A stretch of 64,000 nucleotides of DNA from Meghimatium bilineatum (GCA_034231615.1 CM067302.1:7503501-7567500); one strand, 5' to 3'; shown: positions 1 through 12,003, counted from the first letter of the stretch. Program-made: numbers and translations. Notes: generated from the sequence alone by a model not told the origin.

Positions 1-55
1 AAGCTGCAGTACACCGAATTTGTGAGTAATATGCCACAAAACACTGAGTTCTAAC
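1..55. repeat. Partial E monomer (type I), cut by the left edge
   Basis: The window opens at the sixth base of a type I E monomer (AAGCTGCAGTACACCG...) and the monomer ends at TTCTAAC. The array therefore continues to the left of the window. Confidence 0.95.
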
Positions 56-337
56 GTAGTACGCTAGAAAACACCAAATACGTGTGTCCAGACTGCAATT
101 TCTGGTGTAGTAAGCTGCAGTACACCCAATTTGTGATTAATATGCCATAGAACACTAAGTTTTGACGTACTAAACAGCAAGAGACCTAATTTGTGTATAA
201 TTCGCCAGTGTTCTGAGTTATTAAGCTGCAAAACAACGAAGTCATGTGTAACAGGCCAGAATACACTCAATTCAAGTGTAGTAAGCTGCAGTACACCGAA
301 TTTGTGAGTAATATGCCACAAAACACTGAGTTCTAAC
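56..337. repeat. 282-bp unit, haplotype I (first complete copy)
   Basis: Monomers are A 56-106, B 107-166, C 167-217, D 218-277 and E 278-337. Haplotype I is recognised by TATAATTCGCCAGTG in C, a D monomer starting TTATTAAGCTGCAAAACAAC, and an E monomer with a PstI site (AAGCTGCAGTACACCG) and ATGCCACAAAACACTG. It recurs throughout, for example with A monomers starting at 2310, 3720, 4846 and 5692. It differs from haplotype II mainly in the second half of C, all of D and the first half of E. The two haplotypes share A and B almost unchanged. Confidence 0.93.
262..280. other. Short dyad (6-bp arms, 7-nt loop) at the D/E joint of types I and II'
   Basis: TACACT and AGTGTA flank the loop CAATTCA, so the joint can be drawn as a small stem-loop. 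Type II units replace it with GACTCAATTGAAG, keeping only an 8-bp palindrome (TCAATTGA). It may be chance, and no function can be assigned. Confidence 0.5.
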
Positions 338-351
338 GTAGTACGCTAGAA
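331..351. other. Near-perfect 21-bp inverted repeat at the E/A monomer junction, once per unit
   Basis: The left arm TTCTAACGTA and right arm TACGCTAGAA flank a single G. The reverse complement of the left arm is TACGTTAGAA, so the arms match at 9 of 10 positions. It spans the last seven bases of E and the first fourteen of A, and recurs at nearly every unit boundary. Each 69-73 bp hybrid monomer keeps the dyad at both of its ends. A short dyad in a satellite could be a protein-binding site or a hairpin, but this sequence gives no direct evidence for either. Confidence 0.7.
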
Positions 352-619
352 AACACCAAATTCGTGTGTCCAGACTGCAATTTCTGGTGTAGTAAGCTGC
401 AGTACACCCAATTTGTGAGTAATATGCCACAAAACACTGAGTTTTGACGTACTAAACAGCAAGAGACCTAATTTGTGTCTAATACGACAGTATTCTGACG
501 TATTATGCTGCATTACAACGAAATGATGTATAATAGGCCAGAATACACTCAATTCAAGTGTAGTACGCTGCAGTACACCCAATTTGTGAGTAATATGCCA
601 GAATACACCGAGTTCTAAC
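338..619. repeat. 282-bp unit, recombinant haplotype II' (II-type C/D start, I-type D end)
   Basis: Monomers are A 338-388, B 389-448, C 449-499, D 500-559 and E 560-619. C and the first two thirds of D are haplotype II (TAATACGACAGTATTC, then CATTACAACGAAATGATG). The end of D switches to the type I sequence ACACTCAATTCAAGTG. E starts GTACGCTGCAGTACACCC and ends with the type II tail GCCAGAATACACCG. The mosaic suggests exchange or conversion between I and II in monomer D. The same mosaic returns at 2592, 8756, 16798, 21028, 22720 and 25820. Confidence 0.85.
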
Positions 620-670
620 GTAGTACGCTAGAATACACTAAATTCGTGTGTCCAGACTGCAATTTCTGGT
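620..670. repeat. Monomer A (51 bp)
   Basis: Starts GTAGTACGCTAGAATACACT and ends CAATTTCTGGT. Aligned to the 60-bp monomers it lacks about nine bases after position 41 (after GACTGC). Its first bases complete a near-palindrome with the end of the preceding E. The GCTAG here gives the recurrent minus-strand TAG. Right of 31.8 kb many A copies change GACTGCAATTT to GACTGCAGTTT, creating a second PstI site per unit. Confidence 0.9.
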
Positions 671-730
671 GTAGTAAGCTGCAGTACACCCAATTTGTGA
701 TTAATATGCCATAGAACACTGAGTTTTGAC
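671..730. repeat. Monomer B (60 bp)
   Basis: Starts GTAGTAAGCTGCAGTACACC and ends GAGTTTTGAC. Against monomer E it matches at 49 of 60 positions by hand count, and against D at about 38 of 60. Main variants are GATTAATATG versus GAGTAATATG in the middle, CCATAGAACA versus CCACAAAACA, and a G-to-T change turning CTGCAG into CTTCAG (for example near 10580 and 12063). Confidence 0.9.
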
Positions 731-781
731 GTACTAAACAGCAAGAGACCTAATTTGTGTCTAATACGACAGTATTCTGAC
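731..781. repeat. Monomer C (51 bp)
   Basis: Starts GTACTAAACAGCAAGAGACC and ends AGTATTCTGAC. It lacks about nine bases after position 40, almost the same place as the gap in monomer A. This suggests A and C descend from one shortened monomer, or lost the same stretch independently. Confidence 0.88.
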
Positions 782-841
782 GTATTATGCTGCATTACAA
801 CGAAATGATGTATAATAGGCCAGAATAGACTCAATTGAAGT
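782..841. repeat. Monomer D (60 bp)
   Basis: Starts GTATTATGCTGCATTACAAC and ends CAATTGAAGT. It is the most variable monomer: type I has a different first half, II' a different end, GGCCAG becomes GGCTAG in many copies right of 33 kb, and the D/E joint is replaced in 16 places (see 12216). Confidence 0.88.
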
Positions 842-901
842 GTAGTAAGCTTCAGAACAATGAATTTGTGAGTAATATGCCAGAATACACCGAGTTCTAA
901 C
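842..901. repeat. Monomer E (60 bp)
   Basis: Starts GTAGTAAGCTTCAGAACAAT and ends GAGTTCTAAC. Its tail supplies the right-hand part of every 69-73 bp hybrid monomer in the array. In one place (6760) an E head is joined to a B tail. Confidence 0.9.
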
Positions 902-1840
902 GTAGTACGCTAGAATACACTAAATTCGTGTGTCCACACTGCAATTTCTGGTGTAGTAAGCTGCAGTACACCCAATTTGTGATTAATATGCCATAGAACA
1001 CTAAGTTTTGACGTACTAAACAGCAAGAGACCTAATTTGTGTATAATTCGCCAGTGTTCTGAGTTATTAAGCTGCAAAACAACGAAGACATGTGTAACAG
1101 GCCAGAATACACTCAATTCAAGTGTAGTAAGCTGCAGTACACCGAATTTGTGAGTAATATGCCACAAAACACTGAGTTCTAACGTAGTACGCGAGAAAAC
1201 ACCAAATTCGTGTGTCCAGACTGCAATTTCTGGTGTAGTAAGCTGCAGTACACCCAATTTGTGAGTAATATGCCACAAAACACTGAGTTTTGACGTACTA
1301 AACAGCAAGAGACCTAATTTGTGTCTAATACGACAGTATTCTAACGTATTATGCTGCATTACAACGAAATGATGTATAATAGGCCAGAATAGACTCAATT
1401 GAATTGTAGTAAGCTTCAGAACAATGAATTTGTGAGTAATATGCCAGAATACACCGAGTTCTAACGTAGTACGCTAGAATACACTAAATTCGTGTGTCCA
1501 GACTGCAATTTCTGGTGTAGTAAGCTGCAGTACACCCAATTTGTGATTAATATGCCATAGAACACTAAGTTTTGACGTAATAAACAGCAAGAGACCTAAT
1601 TTGTGTATAATTCGCCAGTGTTCTGAGTTATTAAGCTGCAAAACAACGAAGTCATGTGTAAGACCAGAATACACTCAATTCAAGTGTAGTAAGCTGCAGT
1701 ACACCGAATTTGTGAGTAATATGCCACAAAACACTGAGTTCTAACGTAGTACGCTAGAAAACACCACATACGTGTGTCCAGACTGCAATTTCTGGTGTAG
1801 TAAGCTGTAGTACACCCAATTTGTGATTAATATGCCATAG

Positions 1841-4800
1841 AACACTGAGTTTTGACGTACTAAACAGCAAGAGACCTAATTTGTGTCTAATACGACAGTA
1901 TTCTGACGTTTTATGCTGCATTACAACGAAATGATGTATAATAGGCCATAATACACTCAATTCAAGTGTAGTAAGCTGCAGTACACCCAATTTGTGAGTA
2001 ATATGCCAGAATACACCGAGTTCTAACGTAGTACGCTAGAATACAATAAATTCGTGTGTCCAGACTGCAATTTCTGGTGTAGTAAGCTGCAGTACACCCA
2101 ATTTGTGAGTAATAGGCCATAGAACACTGAGTTTTGACGTACTAAACAGCAAGAGACCTAATTTGTGTCTAATACGACAGTATTCTGACGTATTATGCTG
2201 CATTACAACGAAATGATGTATAATAGGCCAGAATAGACTCAATTGAAGTGTAGTAAGCTTCAGAACAATGAATTTGTGAGTAATATGCCAGAATACACGG
2301 AGTTCTAACGTAGTACGCTAGAATACGCTAAATTCGTGTGTCCACACTGCAATTTCTGGTGTAGTAAGCTGCAGTACACCCAATTTGTGATTAATATGCC
2401 ATAGAACACTAAGTTTTGACGTACTAAACAGCAAGAGACCTAATTTGTGTATAATTCGCCAGTGTTCTGAGTTATTAAGCTGCAAAACAACGAAGTCATG
2501 TGTAACAGGCCAGAATACACTCAATTCAAGTGAAGTAAGCTGCAGTACACCGAATTTGTGAGTAATATGCCACAAAACACTGAGTTCTAACGTAGTACGC
2601 TAGAAAACACCAAATTCGTGTGTCCAGACTGCAATTTCTGGTGTAGTAAGCTGCAGTACACCCAATTTGTGAGTAATATGCCACAAAACACTGAGTTTTG
2701 ACGTACTAAACAGCAAGAGACCTAATTTGTGTCTAATACGACAGTATTCTGACGTATTATGCTGCATTACAACGAAATGATGTATAATAGGCCAGAATAC
2801 ACTCAATTCAAGTGTAGTACGCTGCAGTACACCCAATTTGTGAGTAATATGCCAGAATACACCGAGTTCTAACGTAGTACGCTAGAATACACTAAATTCG
2901 TGTGTCCAGACTGCAATTTCTGGTGTAGTAAGCTGCAGTACACCCAATTTGTGATTAATATGCCATAGAACACTGAGTTTTGACGTACTAAACAGCAAGA
3001 GACCTAATTTGTGTCTAATACGACAGTATTCTGACGTATTATGCTGCATTACAACGAAATGATGTATAATAGGCCAGAATAGACTCAATTGAAGTGTAGT
3101 AAGCTTCAGAACAATGAATTTGTGAGTAATATGCCAGAATACACCGAGTTCTAACGTAGTACGCTAGAATACACTAAATTCGTGTGTCCACACTGCAATT
3201 TCTGGTGTAGTAAGCTGCAGTACACCCAATTTGTGATTAATATGCCATAGAACACTAAGTTTTGACGTACTAAACAGCAAGAGACCTAATTTGTGTATAA
3301 TTCGCAAGTGTTCTGAGTTATTAAGCTGCAAAACAACGAAGTCATGTGTAACAGGCCAGAATACACTCAATTCAAGTGTAGTAAGCTGCAGTACACCGAA
3401 TTTGTGAGTAATATGCCAGAATACACCGAGTTCTAACGTAGTACGCTAGAATACAATAAATTCGTGTGTCCAGACTGCAATTTCTGGTGTAGTAAGCTGC
3501 AGTACACCCAATTTGTGAGTAATATGCCATAGAACACTGAGTTTTGACGTACTAAACAGCAAGAGACCTAATTTGTGTCTAATACGACAGTATTCTGACG
3601 TATTATGCTGCATTACAACGAAATGATGTATAATAGGCCAGAATAGACTCAATTGAAGTGTAGTAAGCTTCAGAACAATGAATTTGTGAGTAATATGCCA
3701 GAATACACCGAGTTCTAACGTAGTACGCTAGAATACACTAAATTCGTGTGTCCACACTGCAATTTCTGGTGTAGTAAGCTGCAGTACACCCAATTTGTGA
3801 TTAATATGCCATAGAACACTAAGTTTTGACGTACTAAACAGCAAGAGACCTAATTTGTGTATAATTCGCCAGTGTTCTGAGTTATTAAGCTGCAAAACAA
3901 CGAAGACATGTGTAACAGGCCAGAATACACTCAATTCAAGTGTAGTAAGCTGCAGTACACCGAATTTGTGAGTAATATGCCACAAAACACTGAGTTCTAA
4001 CGTAGTACGCTAGAAAACACCAAATTCGTGTGTCCAGACTGCAATTTCTGGTGTAGTAAGCTGCAGTACACCCAATTTGTGAGTAATATGCCACAAAACA
4101 CTGAGTTTTGACGTACTAAACAGCAAGAGACCTAATTTGTGTCTAATACGACAGTATTCTAACGTATTATGCTGCATTACAACGAAATGATGTATAATAG
4201 GCCAGAATAGACTCAATTGAATTGTAGTAAGCTTCAGAACAATGAATTTGTGAGTAATATGCCAGAATACACCGAGTTCTAACGTAGTACGCTAGAATAC
4301 ACTAAATTCGTGTGTCCAGACTGCAATTTCTGGTGTAGTAAGCTGCAGTACACCCAATTTGTGATTAATATGCCATAGAACACTGTTTTGACGTAATAAA
4401 CAGCAAGAGACCTAATTTGTGTATAATTCGCCAGTGTTCTGAGTTATTAAGCTGCAAAACAACGAAGTCATGTGTAACAGACCAGAATACACTCAATTCA
4501 AGTGTAGTAAGCTGCAGTACACCGAATTTGTGAGTAATATGCCACAAAACACTGAGTTCTAACGTAGTACGCTAGAAAACACCAAATACGTGTGTCCAGA
4601 CTGCAATTTCTGGTGTAGTAAGCTGCAGTACACCCAATTTGTGAGTAATATGCCACAAAACACTGAGTTTTGACGTACTAAACAGCAAGAGACCTAATTT
4701 GTGTCTAATACGACAGTATTCTGACGTATTATGCTGCATTACAACGAAATGATGTATAATAGGCCAGAATAGACACAATTGAAGTGTAGTAAGCTTCAGA

Positions 4801-4880
4801 ACAATGAATTTGTGAGTAATATGCCAGAATACACCGAGTTCTAACGTAGTACGCTAGAATACACTAAATTCGTGTGTCCA
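1841..4880. repeat. 3.04-kb segment with a second copy 20,128 bp downstream
   Basis: Position p matches p+20,128 from 1841 to 4880 (partner 21969-25008). The pair shares rare variants: GAGTAATAGG near 2106, ACACGGAG near 2297, AAGTGAAGTAAG near 2530, a C-to-T-type change giving ATTCTAACG near 4158, and a 2-bp loss in B (CACTGTTTTG) near 4382. The match stops at 4881 (C here, G in the partner). Confidence 0.85.
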
Positions 4881-6812
4881 CACTGCAATTTCTGGTGTAG
4901 TAAGCTGCAGTACACCCAATTTGTGATTAATATGCCATAGAACACTAAGTTTTGACGTACTAAACAGCAAGAGACCTAATTTGTGTATAATTCGCCAGTG
5001 TTCTGAGTTATTAAGCTGCAAAACAACGAAGTCATGTGTAACAGGCCAGAATACACTCAATTCAAGTGTAGTAAGCTGCAGTACACCGAATTTGTGAGTA
5101 ATATGCCACAAAACACTGAGTTCTAACGTAGTACGCTAGAAAACACCAAATTCGTGTGTCCAGACTGCAATTTCTGGTGTAGTAAGCTGCAGTACACCCA
5201 ATTTGTGAGTAATATGCCACAAAACACTGAGTTTTGACGTACTAAACAGCAAGAGACCTAATTTGTGTCTAATACGACAGTATTCTGACGTATTATGCTG
5301 CATTACAACGAAATGATGTATAATAGGCCAGAATAGACTCAATTGAATTGTAGTAAGCTTCAGAACAATGAATTTGTGAGTAATATGCCAGAATACACCG
5401 AGTTCTAACGTAGTACGCTAGAATACACTAAATTCGTGTGTCCAGACTGCAATTTCTGGTGTAGTAAGCTGCAGTACACCCAATTTGTGAGTAATATGCC
5501 ATAGAACACTGAGTTTTGACGTACTAAACAGCAAGAGACCTAATTTGTGTCTAATACGACAGTATTCTGACGTATTATGCTGCATTACAACGAAATGATG
5601 TATAATAGGCCAGAATAGACTCAATTGAAGTGTAGTAAGCTTCAGAACAATGAATTTGTGAGTAATATGCCAGAATACACCGAGTTCTAACGTAGTACGC
5701 TAGAATACACTAAATTCGTGTGTCCACACTGCAATTTCTGGTGTAGTAAGCTGCAGTACACCCAATTTGTGATTAATATGCCATAGAACACTAAGTTTTG
5801 ACGTACTAAACAGCAAGAGACCTAATTTGTGTATAATTCGCCAGTGTTCTGAGTTATTAAGCTGCAAAACAACGAAGTCATGTGTAACAGGCCAGAATAC
5901 ACTCAATTCAAGTGTAGTAAGCTGCAGTACACCGAATTTGTGAGTAATATGACACAAAACACTGAGTTCTAACGTAGTACGCTAGAAAACACCAAATTCG
6001 TGTGTCCAGACTGCAATTTCTGGTGTAGTAAGCTGCAGTACACCCAATTTGTGAGTAATATGCCACAAAACACTGAGTTTTGACGTACTAAACAGCAAGA
6101 GACCTAATTTGTGTCTAATACGACAGTATTCTGACGTATTATGCTGCATTACAACGAAATGATGTATAATAGGCCAGAATAGACTCAATTGAATTGTAGT
6201 AAGCTTCAGAACAATGAATTTGTGAGTAATATGCCAGAATACACCGAGTTCTAACGTAGTACGCTAGAATACACTAAATTCGTGTGTCCAGACTGCAATT
6301 TCTGGTGTAGTAAGCTGCAGTACACCCAATTTGTGAGTAATATGCCATAGAACACTGAGTTTTGACGTACTAAACAGCAAGAGACCTAATTTGTGTCTAA
6401 TACGACAGTATTCTGACGTATTATGCTGCATTACAACGAAATGATGTATAATAGGCCAGAATAGACTCAATTGAAGTGTAGTAAGCTTCAGAACAATGAA
6501 TTTGTGAGTAATATCCCAGAATACACCGAGTTCTAACGTAGTACGCTAGAATACACTAAATTCGTGTGTCCACACTGCAATTTCTGGTGTAGTAAGCTGC
6601 AGTACACCCAATTTGTGATTAATATGCCATAGAACACTAAGTTTTGACGTACTAAACAGCAAGAGACCTAATTTGTGTATAATTCGCCAGTGTTCTGAGT
6701 TATTAAGCTGCAAAACAACGAAGTCATGTGTAACAGGCCAGAATACACTCAATTCAAGTGTAGTAAGCTGCAGTACACCGAATTTGTGAGTAATATGCCA
6801 CAAAACACTGAG
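4776..6812. repeat. 846-bp trimer (I-II-II) in tandem, about 2.4 copies
   Basis: Position p matches p+846 from 4776 to about 5966. The order is one haplotype I unit followed by two haplotype II units. Copies differ at few places, for example ATGCCACAAA versus ATGACACAAA near 5951 and a private ATATCCCAG near 6515. The repeat ends where an E head is joined to a B tail at about 6812. Confidence 0.8.
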
Positions 6813-6990
6813 TTTTGACGTACTAAACAGCAATAGACCTAATTTGTGTCTAATACGACAGTATTCTGACGTATTATGCTGCATTACAACGAAATGATGT
6901 ATAAAAGGCCAGAATAGACTCAATTGAAGTGTAGTAAGCTTCAGAACAATGAATTTGTGAGTAATATGCCAGAATACACCGAGTTCTAAC
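6760..6990. repeat. Recombinant E/B monomer followed by an extra C-D-E trimer
   Basis: The monomer 6760-6819 begins as type I E (PstI site, ACACCGAATTT, CCACAAAACACTGAG) but ends as B (TTTTGAC). It is followed directly by C 6820-6870, D 6871-6930 and E 6931-6990, so one A-B pair is missing and 171 bp replace 282. This is the product expected from unequal exchange between the similar monomers E and B. It sits immediately before the first 73-bp hybrid. Confidence 0.85.
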
Positions 6991-7063
6991 GTAGTACGCT
7001 AGAATACACTAAATTCGTGTGTCCAGACTGCGAGTAATATGCCAGAATACACCGAGTTCTAAC
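6991..7063. repeat. 73-bp A/E hybrid monomer (first occurrence)
   Basis: The first 41 bases are monomer A (to GACTGC) and the last 32 are the E tail (from GAGTAATATGCC). It equals a pentamer with a 209-bp internal deletion. No shared bases are needed at the joint. The same joint is found in 13 places, so it probably formed once and spread. Confidence 0.9.
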
Positions 7064-7635
7064 GTAGTACGCTAGAATACACCAAATTCGTGTGTCCAGG
7101 CTGCAATTTCTGGTGTAGTAAGCTGCAGTACACCCAATTTGTGAGTAATATGCCATAGAACACTGAGTTTTGACGTACTAAACAGCAAGAGACCTAATTT
7201 GTGTCTAATACGACAGTATTCTGACGTTTTATGCTGCATTACAACGAAATGATGTATAATAGGCCAGAATACACTCAATTCAAGTGTAGTAAGCTGCAGT
7301 ACACCCAATTTGTGAGTAATATGCCAGAATACACCGAGTTCTAACGTAGTACGCTAGAATACAATAAATTCGTGTGTCCAGACTGCAATTTCTGGTGTAG
7401 TAAGCTGCAGTACACCAAATTTGTGAGTAATATGCCATAGAACACTGAGTTTTGACGTACTAAACAGCAAGAGACCTAATTTGTGTCTAATACGACAGTA
7501 TTCTGACGTATTATGCTGCATTACAACGAAATGATGTATAATAGGCCAGAATAGACTCAATTGAAGTGTAGTAAGCTTCAGAACAATGAATTTGTGAGTA
7601 ATATGCCAGAATACACCGAGTTCTAACGTAGTACG

Positions 7636-8481
7636 CTAGAATACACTAAATTCGTGTGTCCACACTGCAATTTCTGGTGTAGTAAGCTGCAGTACACCCA
7701 ATTTGTGATTAATATGCCATAGAACACTAAGTTTTGACGTACTAAACAGCAAGAGACCTAATTTGTGTATAATTCGCCAGTGTTCTGAGTTATTAAGCTG
7801 CAAAACAACGAAGTCATGTGTAACAGGCCAGAATACACTCAATTCAAGTGTAGTAAGCTGCAGTACACCGAATTTGTGAGTAATATGACACAAAACACTG
7901 AGTTCTAACGTAGTACGCTAGAAAACACCAAATTCGTGTGTCCAGACTGCAATTTCTGGTGTAGTAAGCTGCAGTACACCCAATTTGTGAGTAATATGCC
8001 ACAAAACACTGAGTTTTGACGTACTAAACAGCAAGAGACCTAATTTGTGTCTAATACGACAGTATTCTGACGTATTATGCTGCATTACAACGAAATGATG
8101 TATAATAGGCCAGAATAGACTCAATTGAATTGTAGTAAGCTTCAGAACAATGAATTTGTGAGTAATATGCCAGAATACACCGAGTTCTAACGTAGTACGC
8201 TAGAATACACTAAATTCGTGTGTCCAGACTGCAATTTCTGGTGTAGTAAGCTGCAGTACACCCAATTTGTGAGTAATATGCCATAGAACACTGAGTTTTT
8301 ACGTACTAAACAGCAAGAGACCTAATTTGTGTCTAATACGACAGTATTCTGACGTATTATGCTGCATTACAACGAAATGATGTATAATAGGCCAGAATAG
8401 ACTCAATTGAAGTGTAGTAAGCTTCAGAACAATGAATTTGTGAGTAATATGCCAGAATACACCGAGTTCTAACGTAGTACG
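7636..8481. repeat. Third, displaced copy of the 846-bp trimer
   Basis: Matches 5700-6545 at an offset of 1,936 bp, including the rare ATGACACAAA variant. It carries its own private change (GAGTTTTTACG near 8295). It lies beyond the recombinant region at 6760-7063 and two further units. Confidence 0.75.
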
Positions 8482-8940
8482 CTAGAATACACTAAATTCG
8501 TGTGTCCACACTGCAATTTCTGGTGTAGTAAGCTGCAGTACACCCAATTTGTGATTAATATGCCATAGAACACTAAGTTTTGACGTACTAAACAGCAAGA
8601 GACCTAATTTGTGTATAATTCGCCAGTGTTCTGAGTTATTAAGCTGCAAAACAACGAAGTCATGTGTAACAGGCCAGAATACACTCAATTCAAGTGTAGT
8701 AAGCTGCAGTACACCGAATTTGTGAGTAATATGCCACAAAACACTGAGTTCTAACGTAGTACGCTAGAAAACACCAAATTCGTGTGTCCAGACTGCAATT
8801 TCTGGTGTAGTAAGCTGCAGTACACCCAATTTGTGAGTAATATGCCACAAAACACTGAGTTTTGACGTACTAAACAGCAAGAGACCTAATTTGTGTCTAA
8901 TACGACAGTATTCTGACGTTTTATGCTGCATTACAACGGA

Positions 8941-10188
8941 ATGATGTATAATAGGCCAGAATACACTCAATTCAAGTGTAGTACGCTGCAGTACACCCAA
9001 TTTGTGAGTAATATGCCAGAATACACCGAGTTCTAACGTAGTACGCTAGAATACACTAAATTCGTGTGTCCAGACTGCAATTTCTGGTGTAGTAAGCTGC
9101 AGTACACCCAATTTGTGATTAATATGCCATAGAACACTGAGTTTTGACGTACTAAACAGCAAGAGACCTAATTTGTGTCTAATACGACAGTATTCTGACG
9201 TATTATGCTGCATTACAACGAAATGATGTATAATAGGCCAGAATAGACTCAATTGAAGTGTAGTAAGCTTCAGAACAATGAATTTGTGAGTAATATGCCA
9301 GAATACACCGAGTTCTAACGTAGTACGCTAGAATACACTAAATTCGTGTGTCCACACTGCAATTTCTGGTGTAGTAAGCTGCAGTACACCCAATTTGTGA
9401 TTAATATGCCATAGAACACTAAGTTTTGACGTACTAAACAGCAAGAGACCTAATTTGTGTATAATTCGCAAGTGTTCTGAGTTATTAAGCTGCAAAACAA
9501 CGAAGTCATGTGTAACAGGCCAGAATACACTCAATTCAAGTGTAGTAAGCTGCAGTACACCGAATTTGTGAGTAATATGCCAGAATACACCGAGTTCTAA
9601 CGTAGTACGCTAGAATACAATAAATTCGTGTGTCCAGACTGCAATTTCTGGTGTAGTAAGCTGCAGTACACCCAATTTGTGAGTAATATGCCATAGAACA
9701 CTGAGTTTTGACGTACTAAACAGCAAGAGACCTAATTTGTGTCTAATACGACAGTATTCTGACGTATTATGCTGCATTACAACGAAATGATGTATAATAG
9801 GCCAGAATAGACTCAATTGAAGTGTAGTAAGCTTCAGAACAATGAATTTGTGAGTAATATGCCAGAATACACCGAGTTCTAACGTAGTACGCTAGAATAC
9901 ACTAAATTCGTGTGTCCACACTGCAATTTCTGGTGTAGTAAGCTGCAGTACACCCAATTTGTGATTAATATGCCATAGAACACTAAGTTTTGACGTACTA
10001 AACAGCAAGAGACCTAATTTGTGTATAATTCGCCAGTGTTCTGAGTTATTAAGCTGCAAAACAACGAAGACATGTGTAACAGGCCAGAATACACTCAATT
10101 CAAGTGTAGTAAGCTGCAGTACACCGAATTTGTGAGTAATATGCCACAAAACACTGAGTTCTAACGTAGTACGCTAGAAAACACCAAA
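8941..10188. repeat. 1.25-kb segment repeated from 2777-4024
   Basis: Position p matches p-6,164, including the rare TTCGCAAGTG (C monomer near 9467, partner near 3303) and GAAGACATGTG. The match ends where AAATACG replaces AAATTCG. Confidence 0.75.
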
Positions 10189-10447
10189 TACGTGTGTCCA
10201 GACTGCAATTTCTGGTGTAGTAAGCTGCAGTACACCCAATTTGTGAGTAATATGCCACAAAACACTGAGTTTTGACGTACTAAACAGCAAGAGACCTAAT
10301 TTGTGTCTAATACGACAGTATTCTGACGTATTATGCTGCATTACAACGAAATGATGTATAATAGGCCAGAATAGACACAATTGAAGTGTAGTAAGCTTCA
10401 GAACAATGAATTTGTGAGTAATATGCCAGAATACACCGAGTTCTAAC

Positions 10448-10520
10448 GTAGTACGCTAGAATACACTAAATTCGTGTGTCCAGACTGCGAGTAATATGCC
10501 AGAATACACCGAGTTCTAAC
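10448..10520. repeat. 73-bp A/E hybrid monomer
   Basis: Lies in copy 1 of the 1,483-bp duplication and is followed by the A variant with ACCATATTCG and the CTTCAG form of B. Confidence 0.9.
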
Positions 10521-11930
10521 GTAGTACGCTAGAATACACCATATTCGTGTGTCCAGACTGCAATTTCTGGTGTAGTAAGCTTCAGTACACCCAATTTGTG
10601 AGTAATATGCCATAGAACACTGAGTTTTGACGTACTAAACAGCAAGAGACCTAATTTGTGTCTAATACGACAGTATTCTGACGTATTATGCTGCATTACA
10701 ACGAAATGATGTATAATAGGCCAGAATAGACACAATTGAAGTGTAGTAAGCTTCAGAACAATGAATTTGTGAGTAATATGCCAGAATACACAGAGTTCTA
10801 ACGTAGTACGCTAGAATACACTAAATTCGTGTGTCCAGACTGCAATTTCTGGTGTAGTAAGCTGCAGTACACCCAATTTGTGATTAATATGCCATAGAAC
10901 ACTGAGTTTTGACGTACTAAACAGCAAGAGACCTAATTTGTGTCTAATACGACAGTATTCTGACGTATTATGCTGCATTACAACGAAATGATGTATAATA
11001 GGCCAGAATAGACTCAATTGAAGTGTAGTAAGCTTCAGAACAATGAATTTGTGAGTAATATGCCAGAATACACCGAGTTCTAACGTAGTACGCTTGAATA
11101 CACTAAATTCGTGTGTCCACACTGCAATTTCTGGTGTAGTAAGCTGCAGTACACCCAATTTGTGATTAATATGCCATAGAACACTGAGTTTTGACGTACT
11201 AAACAGCAAGAGACCTAATTTGTGTCTAATACGACAGTATTCTGACGTTTTATGCTGCATTACAACGAAATGATGTATAATAGGCCATAATACACTCAAT
11301 TCAAGTGTAGTAAGCTGCAGTACACCCAATTTGTGAGTAATATGCCAGAATACACCGAGTTCTAACGTAGTACGCTAGAATACAATAAATTCGTGTGTCC
11401 AGACTGCAATTTCTGGTGTAGTAAGCTGCAGTACACCCAATTTGTGAGTAATAGGCCATAGAACACTGAGTTTTGACGTACTAAACAGCAAGAGACCTAA
11501 TTTGTGTCTAATACGACAGTATTCTGACGTATTATGCTGCATTACAACGAAATGATGTATAATAGGCCAGAATAGACTCAATTGAAGTGTAGTAAGCTTC
11601 AGAACAATGAATTTGTGAGTAATATGCCAGAATACACCGAGTTCTAACGTAGTACGCTAGAATACGCTAAATTCGTGTGTCCACACTGCAATTTCTGGTG
11701 TAGTAAGCTGCAGTACACCCAATTTGTGATTAATATGCCATAGAACACTAAGTTTTGACGTACTAAACAGCAAGAGACCTAATTTGTGTATAATTCGCCA
11801 GTGTTCTGAGTTATTAAGCTGCAAAACAACGAAGTCATGTGTAACAGGCCAGAATACACTCAATTCAAGTGTAGTAAGCTGCAGTACACCGAATTTGTGA
11901 GTAATATGCCAGAATACACCGAGTTCTAAC

Positions 11931-12003
11931 GTAGTACGCTAGAATACACTAAATTCGTGTGTCCAGACTGCGAGTAATATGCCAGAATACACCGAGTTCT
12001 AAC
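11931..12003. repeat. 73-bp A/E hybrid monomer
   Basis: Partner of 10448 in copy 2 of the 1,483-bp duplication, but preceded by a haplotype I unit instead of a type II unit. Confidence 0.9.

Larger units (their letters stand above)
620..901. repeat. 282-bp unit, haplotype II (reference copy for monomers A-E)
   Basis: This is a clean type II pentamer. A near-identical type II unit (3438-3719) gives a hand count of A 97, C 48, G 57, T 80, or 37% G+C. It has eight CpG sites against roughly ten expected from base composition. E carries a HindIII site (AAGCTT) and B a PstI site (CTGCAG). Haplotype II is the commonest form in the window and parent of most variants right of 31 kb. Confidence 0.93.

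Noticed and set aside
818-830. TATAAT in monomer D (ATGTATAATAGG) as a bacterial-type -10 promoter
   Set aside because: It recurs hundreds of times in A+T-rich satellite with no gene downstream and no paired -35. The context is eukaryotic.
620-901. CENP-B box
   Set aside because: The motif needs a CGGG core near its end. The consensus unit contains no CGGG on either strand that I could find.
910-1398. A 162-codon minus-strand open frame as a protein gene
   Set aside because: It is the repeat read in one frame after loss of the recurrent TAG. It has a TTG start, no unique sequence and the same peptide as hundreds of other units. The 172-codon stretch at 10811-11329 is the same case.
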